Origin: CAVVAL01 sp963740215
Lineage (GTDB): Bacteria > Actinomycetota > Actinomycetes > Mycobacteriales > Cryptosporangiaceae
Direction: 5' to 3'
DNA: 64,000 bases
NCBI GenBank assembly: GCA_963740215.1
Contig: CAVUDJ010000008.1
Span: forward strand, 434,001 to 498,000
In this document: one piece after another, positions 36,357 to 46,332 of the stretch
How the letters are laid out: each line of letters begins with the position of its first letter
How positions within the stretch are numbered: position 1 is the stretch's first letter
Position numbers and translations under genes: made by a program
The notes under the pieces: generated by a model
Seen by the model: only the letters and a program-made list of their open reading frames with translations
Databases searched by the model: none
Told to the model about the DNA's origin: nothing

Positions 36357-36416
36357 GAGAATGCCGACCCTACCGGCCCATGCCCGAGCCCCTCGCGTCC
36401 GACTACGGTGTGCGAC

Positions 36417-37589
36417 ATGATCGCCGACGTCTTCATCGCCGACGCCGTCCGCACGCCGATTGGCCGTTACGGCGGCGCCCTGGCCACGGTCCGCCCGGAC
36501 GACCTCGCCGCCACGGTGGTCCGCGGCCTTCTCGACCGGGGCTCCTTCGACCCGGCGCTCATCGACGACGTCGTCCTCGGGGACGCGAACGGCGCCGGCG
36601 AGGACAACCGCGACGTCGCCCGCATGGCCGTACTCCTGGCCGGCCTGCCGGTGTCGGTCCCCGGGGTGACCGTGAACCGGCTGTGCGGTTCGGGCCTGGA
36701 GGCGGTGATCGGGGCGTCGCGGGCGATCGCGGTCGGCGACGCGTCGGTGTGCCTCGCGGGCGGGGTCGAGTCGATGAGCCGCGCACCGTGGGTGCTGCCG
36801 AAGCCGGAACGCGCCTACCCGCGCGGGCACGAGACCCTGCACTCCACGACGCTCGGCTGGCGGATGATCAACCCCGCTATGCCGCCACAGTGGACGATCG
36901 GCCTCGGCGAGGCGACCGAGCTACTGGCCGCCGAGTACAAGGTCGACCGCGACGCCCAGGACGCCTACGCCGCCCGCAGCCACCACCGCGCGGCCGACGC
37001 CTGGGACTCCGGCGCCTTCAGCGACGAGGTGTTGCCCTCCGGCGAGCTGGCGCGGGACGAGTGCGTGCGCCCCGACACCTCGATGGCCGCGCTGGCGAGG
37101 CTCAAGCCGGTGTTCCGGGTCGACGGCACCGTCACAGCGGGCAACTCGTCGCCACTCAACGACGGTGCCGCCGCCCTGCTCCTCGCCGACCAGGCTGGTC
37201 TTCAGCGCACCGGCGCCCGGCCTCTCGCCCGCATCGCTGCCCGGGCGGTGCACGCCGTCGACCCGCAGCGGTTCGGCATCGGTCCGGTGGAGGCCGCACG
37301 GAAAGCCCTCGCGCGTGCCGGCATCACCTGGAGCGACCTCGCCGTCGTCGAACTCAACGAGGCGTTCGCCGCCCAGGCCCTCGCCTGCCTCGCCGAGTGG
37401 CCCGACCTCAACCCGGACCTCGTCAACCCGAACGGCGGCGCGATCGCCCTGGGCCACCCGCTCGGCGCCTCCGGCGCGCGGATCCTCGGCTCGCTGGCCT
37501 GGGAGCTGCACCGGCGCGGCGGCGGCTGGGGCCTGGCCGCCATCTGCATCGGCGTCGGCCAGGGCCTCGCGGTCATCCTGGAGGCCTAG
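36417..37589 (+). CDS. Acetyl-CoA C-acyltransferase (thiolase)
   Basis: 390-aa thiolase. Nucleophilic Cys in VTVNRLCGSGLEAVIGASRA (about 85); GGVESMSRAPWV; catalytic His in NPNGGAIALGHPLGASGARI; second Cys in AAICIGVGQGLAVILE. Acts in fatty-acid beta-oxidation or acetoacetyl-CoA formation. Monocistronic, ending inside the left arm of a strong hairpin. Confidence 0.93.
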   Translation: MIADVFIADAVRTPIGRYGGALATVRPDDLAATVVRGLLDRGSFDPALIDDVVLGDANGAGEDNRDVARMAVLLAGLPVSVPGVTVNRLCGSGLEAVIGASRAIAVGDASVCLAGGVESMSRAPWVLPKPERAYPRGHETLHSTTLGWRMINPAMPPQWTIGLGEATELLAAEYKVDRDAQDAYAARSHHRAADAWDSGAFSDEVLPSGELARDECVRPDTSMAALARLKPVFRVDGTVTAGNSSPLNDGAAALLLADQAGLQRTGARPLARIAARAVHAVDPQRFGIGPVEAARKALARAGITWSDLAVVELNEAFAAQALACLAEWPDLNPDLVNPNGGAIALGHPLGASGARILGSLAWELHRRGGGWGLAAICIGVGQGLAVILEA

Positions 37590-37632
37590 TGGTCGCACTT
37601 TTCCGGCCTATGGCACGGAAAAGTGCGACCAC
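37589..37632. terminator. 17-bp perfect hairpin overlapping the thiolase stop
   Basis: Arms gtggtcgcacttttccg (37589-37605) and complement (37616-37632), loop gcctatggca. Between convergent thiolase (+) and M28 peptidase (-). The arms are identical to those at 61627-61670. Confidence 0.8.
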
Positions 37633-37642
37633 ATCGCCGGGC

Positions 37643-39059
37643 TCAGCGCAGGGGCGTCGGGAACGCCACCGGGCTCCGGTGGCCGGACCTGTCGACGGCC
37701 CGGACGCCGAAGAACACGTTGTCCTTGGACAGGTCGATCCGGGCGGCGGTGACGTCGCCGACGCCGATCACGGTGGTCCAGTCGGGGGACGGTCGTCTCG
37801 CGCCACACCACCTCGTAGCCGGCGAGGTCGGGCTCGGTGCCGCGCTGCCACACGAGGTCGGTGTCGTTGGTGAGCTGGTCGGTGCGCACCCGGACGCCCT
37901 TCGGCGTGCCCGGACCCTGCGCGAGTGACCAGATCGTGGCGGTGTTCACGCGCGCCACGCGGGCCATGTAGGCGAAGTCGCAGAACTCGGGCAGGTCGCC
38001 GAACTGCTTGCCGTCGACGACGCGGACGTCCTGGTGCTGGTGGGCGTAGTCCTCGTGGGGCTCGGTGAACCGGGCGGCCGGGTAGCCGCGCTCCAGGAAC
38101 GCGATGTGGTCGCCGCCGCGCAGGTACCGGTCGCGCCGGTAGATCGTGCGGATCGTCATGCCCACCGAGCTGTTCTGCGCGACGCTCGTGACGAACCGGG
38201 CGAGCTGGCGCGCGGGCGAATCGTTCTCGCCGCCCACCGAGCGCCGGATCGCGGCCTCCTCAGGCGTCTCCGCGGTGGGCACGCCCTCGGCGAAGAGCCG
38301 GACGGTACGCGGGTCGCGGGTGCCGTCGTCGGCGGTGCTGCTGCCGACGATGTCGTTGGTGAACATCCCCTGCACATCGACGCCGGCCGTCTTGAACTGC
38401 TGTGCCATGTGGTGGGCGCCGTAGAGTCCCTGCTCCTCGCCCGCGACGGCGGCGAAGACGATCGTCGACTCGGGACGTCGGTTGGCCATGATCCGCGCCA
38501 TCTCCAGGACGACCGCCACCCCGGACGCGTCGTCGTCGGCGCCGGGCGATTCGCTGGTCGCGTTCATGACGTCGGTGACGCGCGAGTCGTAGTGGCCGGA
38601 GACGACGTAGACGCGCTCGGGCGTGGTCGAACCGCGTAGCGTGGCGAGGACGTTCGTGATCGTCGTCGGCACGGGGATACGCGGCGCGGGCTGCTGCACA
38701 TACGACTGCAACTCGACGTTCAGCGCACCGCCGTAGCGGCGGAACTCCTGGTACAGCCAGTCGCGGGCGGCGCCGATACCGCGCGCCGGATCGTCCTGAC
38801 TGGACAGTGTATGGCGGGTGCCGAACGAGGCGAGTTTCCGTACCGACGACTCGATCCGGCGGGCGTCGACCGCGCGTAACAGCGCGCGTAGCTCGGCGTC
38901 GGGCGGCTGCGGCGTGACCGGCGATCCGGGGCCGCCGGGTCGACCGAGCGGCACGGCGTGAGCGGGTGCTCCGGCCGCGACGACGGCCAGGGTGGCGGCG
39001 GAGGCGGACAGGAAAGTACGCCGGCTCGGCGTGGGCATATCGGTCGGTAAGCGCACCAT
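37643..39059 (-). CDS. Secreted M28-family zinc peptidase (one frameshift)
   Basis: About 471-aa exported aminopeptidase-like protein. Tat signal SRRTFLSASAATLAV at the N-terminus. Metal-ligand motifs: VSGHYDSRVTD, PGADDDASGVAVVLEMA, AAVAGEEQGLYGAHHM, MFTNDIVGSS and EPHEDYAHQHQ. A short Fn3-like C-terminal domain follows (DLVWQRGTEPDLAGYEVVWR). One extra C in a C-run near 37789 shifts the frame; corrected, it ends PVAFPTPLR at 37643. Monocistronic and convergent with the thiolase. Confidence 0.83.
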
Positions 39060-39139
39060 AGACCCGGTTTACTCCGCTCGCCCCACCTTGTCCAGATGGC
39101 TGCGTCATCACGCAACGAACCGCGCGCGACCGCAGCCAC

Positions 39140-40121
39140 TCAGGGCTCCGGCCCGACCTGGTCCTTCGTGGGGACGAACAAGCAGCTCGTTCGACCCCAG
39201 CCCGACGCCTGCGCGTCGAAGGCGCGGGGAACGTGCCGGTCTCGGTGACCAGCACGGGGCGGCTCACCAGCCCACGCTGGCCGAGCAGCTTGTCGAGGCG
39301 CGCGCGCTCGGTGGCGACGATCGCCGGGTTGTCCTTGTCGTCGTGCCACGCGCCGTCGGTGCTGATCAGGTACTGGTGATAGCTGACGAAGTCGAGGCGC
39401 TTGCCCGGGTCGGGGTCGTCGCGGTAGCGGTAGAGGAACTGCCCGATACGCCGCTCGCTGAACGTGTCGAGCGTGGGGCGCTGACCTTCAGCTCGGGTCC
39501 GCGAACTCATCGCGCAGACGGCGTTCACGACCTGGTACATCATGCGGTACTTCGGATAGTACGAGCGGATGTCGCCGGCTCGTTCTCCACCTCGATGTAC
39601 TGGATCTTCGGGTACCGCTTCTTGAAGTGCGCCAGCATGTCGCGCTGCGCCGCGAAGAACTCCTCCTGGCGGAACTCGCCCTTGGTGACGAGCGGGTCGT
39701 ACCGTGCGCCACACGACGATGAGCACCCGGTCAGCTTCGCCCAGGTGTCGAGGTAGTCGTAGGCGCGGTCGTACTTGGGGGTCCGCGTCGCCACGTCGTA
39801 GTAGTCCTCGAACGTCAGCCAGACCGAGCGTGTGTCAGGTCGAGCGCTCGAGACCCCATAGTGGACGGGCCGTACTTCCAGCTCTTGGGGATCGCGCTGA
39901 GCTGGCCGCCCGGCGCGAACTTGAACGGGCCCATGCTGCGTCCGAAGTCGACGCTGACGGTGTTCGGCGCGCGCGGCCAGCGGCTCGGTCTCCTGGGTGA
40001 CGTCGGCTCGACGCGTTCCGGCGCCGCCTTCGGCTCGTCGGTGCAGCCCGCGGCGCTGAGAGCCAGCGCCGTAGGCGAGGGTCGCGGCGACCGCACGCAG
40101 CCGCACGGACGGACGCCTCAC
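39140..40121 (-). pseudogene. GH39-like glycoside hydrolase lipoprotein (multiple frameshifts)
   Basis: Exported lipoprotein with lipobox LSAAGC. The TIM-barrel body, read across frames, has VSVDFGRSMGPFKFAPGGQ, YDYLDTWAKLTG, KIQYIEVENEP (acid/base Glu after Asn), KRLDFVSYHQYLISTDGAWH and SRPVLVTETGTF (nucleophile Glu), resembling GH39/clan A enzymes. At least four breaks occur between 39180 and 40060, including GGC[G]CTG in the signal sequence. GTG at 40121 is the only fitting start. Downstream of the GH26-like gene across 20-bp direct repeats (cgggcggacgcagcct). Enzyme family is moderately sure; substrate unknown. Confidence 0.6.
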
Positions 40122-40153
40122 GGGCGGACGCAGCCTTACGGGCGGACGCAGCC

Positions 40154-41194
40154 TCACGGGCGGACCGGCGGAACGAGGTCGGACTTCGCCAGGCCCGCAC
40201 GGAATGCGGTCATCGTCTGCCGGTCGCGACTGAACCGCCAGTGATAGGTCGCACTCCGCCTTGTCGTACTCGAACCAGATGAAGCCCGACGACGTCCTCG
40301 TGCGCGCGCAGCCAGCGGAACAAGTCGGCGGTCCAGGCCGGCCTGCAGTCGAGCCGGGCTTGGCGCCGGTCTCGGTGATCAGCATGGGCTTGCTTGGTGA
40401 ACTTGCGGAGTGCGGTTGATCGTGGGTCGAACACCGCGCGCGCGCTCGTTCTCGCGCACGGCGTACCCGACCATGCCGACCCAGTCGACATAGGGTCGCC
40501 GGGGTAGAGCCGGCGCAAGCTGACACTGGGCACCGGGCGGATGATGTTCGGGCTCCACACCCAGATGACGTTGGTGGCGCCCGACCTGCTCGAAGACGTT
40601 GTGGACGTGCGCCAGGCGCGCACGTACTCGCCCGGGCTGTTGCCGGAGCGGCTGCTCCGACCACGGGAACCAGGCGCCGTTCATCTCGTGCGCGAACCGC
40701 ATGCGCGATGGGCCACTACTGTACGCTGACGCCCTGGCGAACCGCGTGATGTACGGGTCGTGGGCGCCCGTCGATGATCTTGCGCAGCGCGTACTTCGGC
40801 TGGTCGGTGCCGATCTCCGGCCGGCCCACGGCTCCCAGAGACAGCATCGGCAGCGCGCCTGGTCGGTAGCACGGCGGTGGCGGCGATCGGCAGGAAGTCC
40901 TCGTTCCACTTGATGAAGTACTCGAGCATCGTGGGCTGCGACGGCGCGGCGGCGATCGCGCCGAACCCGCTTGCGCGAACGGCGACCGACGGGAAGCTCA
41001 GGCCGAAGTGCGGTGGCGGTGCGGCCGCGACGAAGACTCTCGGTGCGGGATCCTTCGGCGGCGCTGATCGAGACGGCGCTCGGCCGACGATGGCTCGCGA
41101 TCGCAGCGAGCGTCGACGAGGCCGGCAGCGGGCGCCGGCGGCGCGCCCGTGCCACCAGCAGAGAGTGCAGCGACCGCAGGACGCTGAGCAGCAC
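40154..41194 (-). pseudogene. GH26-like glycoside hydrolase (multiple frameshifts)
   Basis: Beta-mannanase-like enzyme. Strong GH26 signatures: MRFAHEMNGAWFPWSEQ (acid/base Glu), VRAWxHVHNVFEQVGATNVI-like strand, GDPYVDWVGMVGYAV, PMLITETGAKPG (nucleophile Glu) and FIWFEYDKAECD. It ends TAFRAGLAKSDLVPPVRP. The N-terminus is uncertain: a GTG at 41194 opens a segment VLLSVLRSLHSLLVA that could be an anchor. At least six breaks. It sits between a processive GT2 gene and a GH39-like gene, pointing to exopolysaccharide trimming or release. Confidence 0.68.
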
Positions 41195-41250
41195 GAGTCG
41201 ACGGCGTGGCCGCGGCCCGACCGGCGGATGCTGCGGGAGAGCAGCGCTGC

Positions 41251-42580
41251 CTAGACACTGATCAACACCGACGACGGCCAGCATCGCGACGCCCAACAGG
41301 TACGGATCGCGAGCCAGGGGGCTGCGGCCGGCGCTGCCGCGAAGGCGTGGACCGGGTGCCCCAGCTCGCGTCGTGACGCCATCCGGAAGAAGCCGAGCAC
41401 GCGCATCGGGCATCAGCAGGAAGGTGTTGATCAGCATGAAGGCGGGGAGGTAGACGAGGTCGCTCGGGCGGTACGGAGAAGTGGCAGCCGAAGCGCACGG
41501 CCAGCGACAGCAGCGTCATCGCGACGTGAGAGCGAGGATGGAGCAGAGCGGCCACAGGCTGGTCCGGGAGAGGGAAGGCTGCTCGTAGAAGCGCGCGTCT
41601 CAGGCCGGTGAGGAGCGCGACGCACCACGCCAAGAAGCGAGCCCGACCAGGATGAACGGCACCACGATGTCGGCGAGTGTAGAACAGCGCCAGCACGGGG
41701 CGTTGCCGCAGCATCCAGGGCAGCATCCGCAGCGTGTTGTACTGCGAGCCGCGCGCCCACCGGAACTGCTGCTTCGCCAGCACCGCAGACGACGTGGGCG
41801 CGTCGGTGTAGACGAGCGACGTCGACTGGTACACGGTGCTGTAGCCCGCCATGCAGGGTGTAGTTGGTCAGCGTCCGGTCGTCGCTCACCTCAAGGAAGA
41901 CGCCGAGGAAGCGCTCGCTGAGGAACCGGTCCATGCAGTCGACGAAGGATGCGAGCGACGGAACGCGATCGTGCGGCCCGGGCAGGCAGCCGACGGTGCC
42001 GAGCACGCTCATCGCCGGCATCGAGTACTCGTTGCGGATGTTCTCCAGCCAGTCGGCCCAGCGGGTGAGCACGGAGCGGTTAGGGTCGAGGATGCGCTGG
42101 CGGGTGGTGACGCCACCGACCCGGGTCGGCTGAACGGCTTCACCAGCTCGCGACAGCGTGCGTGGCGGTCCACAAGGTGTCCGAGTCGACGAGGACCGCG
42201 ATGTCGCCGTTGGCCATCTCGACGCCGATCTTGAGCGCGTTGCGCTTGCCCGGGGTCTCGGTCCACGCCCAGCGCACGGCGACGTCGTCGCAGAGCGTCT
42301 CGATCGCTTCGTTGCGCGGACCGTTGATCACGACGATGACCTCGCTGGGGCGCTGCTCCACGATGCGCTCCAGGACCGAGCGGAACAGGTCGAGCGGCTC
42401 GTCGACCACCGGCACGATCACGGACGTCGTCGTGGTCCAGGTGGCCTGGCACGGCCGGTAGTGGCGGGCGATCGTGATGCGCACCAGCCACAGCAGCCAG
42501 ATCAGCATCATGAAGATGGCGAACAGGTACACCTGCCCGCCCTGCAACCACGCGCTCACCTGCAGGAGAAACGCCAACAT
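41251..42580 (-). pseudogene. Processive family-2 glycosyltransferase, hyaluronan/cellulose synthase-like (multiple frameshifts)
   Basis: Membrane polysaccharide synthase. An N-terminal span (LFAIFMMLIWLLWLVRI) leads into the GT-A domain: TSVIVPVVDEPLDLFRSVLE, TPGKRNALKIGVEMANGD and VLVDSDT (DxD-type). SDDRTLTNYTLMAGY and KQQFRWARGSQYN follow; the latter is the QxxRW motif of processive enzymes. C-terminal spans end LAVVGLISV at 41251. Breaks near 42160, 42100, 41970, 41860, 41690, 41380, 41350 and 41268; those resolved are single extra bases. Likely makes a beta-linked polymer. Confidence 0.78.
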
Positions 42581-42597
42581 CCCCGCTACTCCCCGGC

Positions 42598-44398
42598 CTA
42601 GGTGGGCTTGCGCACGAGCAGGGACAGGGTCAGTCCATCCGGGTGCCACGTCTTCGTGACCTCGAACTCGCGCAGCGGGCGCGCCTTCTCGGCGCCCAGC
42701 TGCGCGATCGGGTCCTTGGGCTCGCCGCTGCGCACCAGCCAGATCCGCTTGGTCTTGCCGAGGCACTTGAAGACGTCCTCGCACTCCTCGACCAGCAGGC
42801 TGCCCTCGTCGCCGGGCGCCTCGACGGCCAGGACGTCCTTCGGGCGCTTGCCCGGCGGCACGTAGTGCGCCACCACGTTCCGGGCGACGCGGCCCTCGGT
42901 CTCGGGCGGGCCGTAGACGATCCCGTCGCCCGGCAGCGCGGCGGCTGTCAGCAACGCGGTGAGCCGCCGTGTGTCCTGCACGTGGCCGTCGTGCTCGCGC
43001 ATCGCCCGGTGCGCCGGCACGGCGAGCACGCCGATCGCCAGCAGCGCCACGACGCCGCGCATGAGCGGCGCTCGGCCGAGCGCGGTGCCCGCGAGCAGGA
43101 TCCAGCCGGGCAGCGTGAACAGCAGGTACTCCGGCGCCCACAGCGGCGTGTAGAAGCCGGCGACGAAGATCGCGGCCGTCGGGACCAGCGCCCACGCGGT
43201 GTAGATCAGCGCCGGCTGCTGCATCGAGATGGCGAACATCGCCAGCGCGAGCACGATGCCTGCAAGAAGAGCCACGCCGAAGAACTGTTCCGGGTACGCC
43301 GCGAGCGCGTGGATGTCGCCCTCGGCGGCGTGCTGAGCCGGCCGAGGTCGCCGCGGGCGTGCGAGAGGCCGCGCCGCCCGGGGCAGCGCCGATCACGGCG
43401 GCGATCAGCCAGCGCCAGAACAGCCGGGCGCGCCCCACGAGAACCGCGAAGCCGTGCGCGACGAGCAGGCCCAGCGCGAGCGGGTGCAGGGCGCCGAGCA
43501 GCACGACCGTGAGGGTGTACCCGGTCCAGCGCCAGAACTTCGGCCGGTCGTACGCGACGACGAGTGCGAGCGAGCTGAGCACCGCCGCGAACAGGGTGAG
43601 CGCGTACGGACCGGCCTCCTGCGCGTACCGCGAGGTGACCGGCAACACCGCGAACACCGTGCCGGCGAGCAGGCCGACCCGCGGGCTGGCGAGCCGGCTG
43701 CCGATCACGGCGACGATGGCAGCGGCGGCGACCATCGCCAGCAGCGACGGCAACCGCAGCACGACGTCCGCCGAGCCGGCGACGTCGGTGACGGCGCGCA
43801 TCAGCAGGTAGTACGGCGCGCCGACCACCTCGCCGGCGCGCAGCAGCGCCTCGAACTCGGCCCACGGCGCGCGGGCCATGCCCCAGGTGATCGCCTCGTC
43901 CTGACCGAGTCCGGCGCGGTCGATGCGCAACAGGCCGACGCCCGCCATGAGCAGCGCGGACGCGAGCCAGCCGAGTTGAGCGAGAGCCCGCTCGCGGGCC
44001 CGGTGCTGGCCGGTGACCGGCGCGGACGCGACGATGCTGTCGCTGGTCGCCTCCTGCTCGGCCGCCCGGATGGCGTCCAGGGACAGCATCTGCGTGGGCT
44101 CGTCGATCGAGCGCGGCGGCTCTGCCGTCTCCGAGTGTTGCGCGTCCGGCTCCTCCGCTAGCCGCACGTCGCCGTCCTCGGGTGTCCGGTAGCCGCCGTG
44201 GCCCGGCGGATCGGCCATGTCCTCCGGCCGCGCGCTGTCAGGCGCCCTCGCCGCGCCGGACATGCCTGGCGGGGCATCGCCGTCATCTCCCGGGAGCCGT
44301 TCGAGATCGGGCTGCTCCGGACCCTCGCTGGTTTCGGGATCCTTTGCCGCTGCCTCGCGCTGCTGCGGGAGGACCAAGGTGTCATCAGAGTCGTTCAC
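42598..44398 (-). CDS. GT39/PMT-like membrane glycosyltransferase (one frameshift)
   Basis: About 599-aa polytopic protein. An acidic Pro/Glu-rich cytosolic N-terminus of about 135 residues is followed by roughly ten spans. The first loop carries LGQDEAITWGMARAPWAEF, the D-E pair typical of dolichyl-phosphate-mannose-type (GT39/ArnT-like) enzymes. The C-terminal soluble part has PGDGIVYGPPETEGRVARN and ends LTLSLLVRKPT. One extra base near 43360 (GCC[T]CTC) breaks it. It leads the GT2/GH26/GH39 cluster, 17 bp before the GT2 start. Confidence 0.75.
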
Positions 44399-44677
44399 TG
44401 TGTCTTCCGCTGTGGGGGCGCCAGGCGCGCGAGGAAATCGCGGCGATTATGCCGGAATCCGATGTGCGAGGTAAATCCTTGGCGCACCAGGCAACACATA
44501 TTACCCGCAATCGGACAAATAAACTCTGCAGTAGTCTCGTTCGACGATTCTAGGATGTGCTTCAACTCGGACATCGCATTAATGGCAGCGATGTGTCCGA
44601 TGCGACGGCCCTTCCTTTGGTATGTGGGCGGTCGGCTACGATCCGTCACGGGCTAGTGGGTGAACGGGGAGGACGGC
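44399..44677. promoter_or_regulatory. Divergent promoter region, relatively AT-rich
   Basis: About 280 bp between the divergent GT39-like (-) and pseudokinase-like (+) genes. It contains clearly lower GC stretches (for example acacatattacccgc and caaataaactctgc), consistent with back-to-back promoters. No clear palindromic operator is seen. Confidence 0.45.
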
Positions 44678-46328
44678 ATGGAGACGATCGGTCCCTACAG
44701 GTTGACGGAGATGCTCAGCCTGAGGCCGGCCGGTCGGGTCTGGCGCGCGGTGGACCAGCAGGGCACGTTCGTCACCCTCGCCGTGCTGGAGACCGCCGAC
44801 CATGATCGCGCACATCAGTTCCGCGCCGCCGCCAGCGGCCCGTTGCAGGGTCAGCTGGCGGGCGCCGACCTGAACGGCCCCCGCCCGTGGACGGCGCTCG
44901 TCGAGGACGGCGGCCCCGGAGCGCTCCAGATCTTCACCCGCATGGCCGGTGGTCCGGCGGTCGCGCCACCGGTGCCGCCAATGGACGACATGCCCACCGT
45001 CATGGCGCCCGATGCCGCGTGGGGTCCGCCGGGCACCGTGCCTGAGCAACCCGCCGCCGGATTCGACCCCACGCCCCCGCAGGCTACGACGCCCGCCGAC
45101 GCCCCGCCCGGGTACGGGCCGCACCTGTTCGACTCGGCGCCGTACGGCACAGAGCCGCCGGCGCCCCAGCCGGCACACGAGCAGGCGCAACCGGGGCCGG
45201 TTCGGCCCGCGATACGAGCAGCCCGGGTACGAGCAAGCGGGGTACGACCCGCACGGCCAGCAGCCCGGCCCGGCCGCGACGCCGCAGAGCCCACCGCCGG
45301 GCTACGACCCCGCCGCCTACGGCGCCGCACCCCAGAGCCCACCGCCGGGCTACACCGTGCCTCCGGGCTACGGCGCCGCGCCGAACAGCGCTCCGCCCGG
45401 CTACGGTGTCGCGCCGCAGAGCCCGCCGGCCGGATACGACCCCGCGGTGTACGGCGGCACCCCGAACAGCGCTCCCCCCGGCTACGGCGCGCCCTACAGC
45501 GCTCCTCCCGGCTACGGCGCGCCGCAGAGCGCTCCCCCGTCGTACGGCCCCGGCCCGGTGTCCCACGGCGGCTGGACGCCGCCGTATCCGCCGCTTACCG
45601 GCTCTTCCGAGCCGCCGAAGCGCCGCGGCCTGCTCATCGCGGGCGTGATCGGCCTGGTCGTGGTGCTCGTCGGCGCCGGGGTGCTCACGACGTGGGCGCT
45701 CACCAGGGGCGGCGACGAGCCGGACCCGAAGCCCACGGCGAGCACGAGCGCCGAACCGAGCGCCGAACCGAGCGCCGAACCGAGCGCCGGCACCCCGAAC
45801 GCGCCCGCGGTACATCCGCAGGCGGGCAAGGAGCCGCCGGTGCCCAGTAGCTGGCCGGCGGCATGGCCGAAGTTCGCGCCCACCGACAAGGTCACCACGA
45901 TGGACAAGCCGGCCGGTCTCGAGTTCTCATTCAAGATCCCCAGCGACTGGAAATGCGCCGAGGTCGACCAGTCCGGCGCGTACGCGAAGTGGGAGTGCAA
46001 GTCGGCCGACGTCGCCGCGGGTGGCGAGCTGATCGTCCGCGAGTGCGCAGAGCCGTGCGACAGCCCACGCAAGATCCGGATGCGCAAGGCGGAGAACGCC
46101 TGGTCGTTGCAGTGGAGGCGGGTCAAGGGCAACACGTCGTACGCCTCGTCGGACACAGTTCCCGGTCCTGACGGCAAGCCGCAGTACGGGCTGGTCGCGG
46201 TCCGGTACTGGCACAGCCAGCCGGGCGGCCCGCTCGACCGCCAGGTCGTGTTCCGGATGACCGCGCCGCCGGCCGAGAAGGGGTCACTGCAGAAGATCCT
46301 CAACGAGGTCCGCGCTGGCACACCCTGA
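44678..46328 (+). CDS. Pseudokinase-like membrane protein with PGY repeats (one frameshift)
   Basis: About 549-aa protein. The N-terminus resembles a truncated Ser/Thr kinase N-lobe (IGPYRLTEMLSLRPAGRVWR; TFVTLAVLE) without Gly-loop consensus or catalytic loop. A Pro/Gly/Tyr-rich region of about 190 residues repeats PPPGYDPAAYG and APPGYGAP-type units. One span (LIAGVIGLVVVLVGAGVLTT) follows, then an extracellular domain with a Cys-pair region (ADVAAGGELIVRECAEPCDS). One extra base near 45206 (CCG[G]TTC) splits it. ATG 44678 follows GGGGAGG. Four bases before the LuxR gene. Confidence 0.68.
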
Positions 46329-46332
46329 TCCG

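Noticed and set aside
40115..40170. 20-bp direct repeats as a possible attachment site
   Set aside because: They encode the end of the GH26-like protein and the start of the GH39-like signal peptide; no integrase is near.
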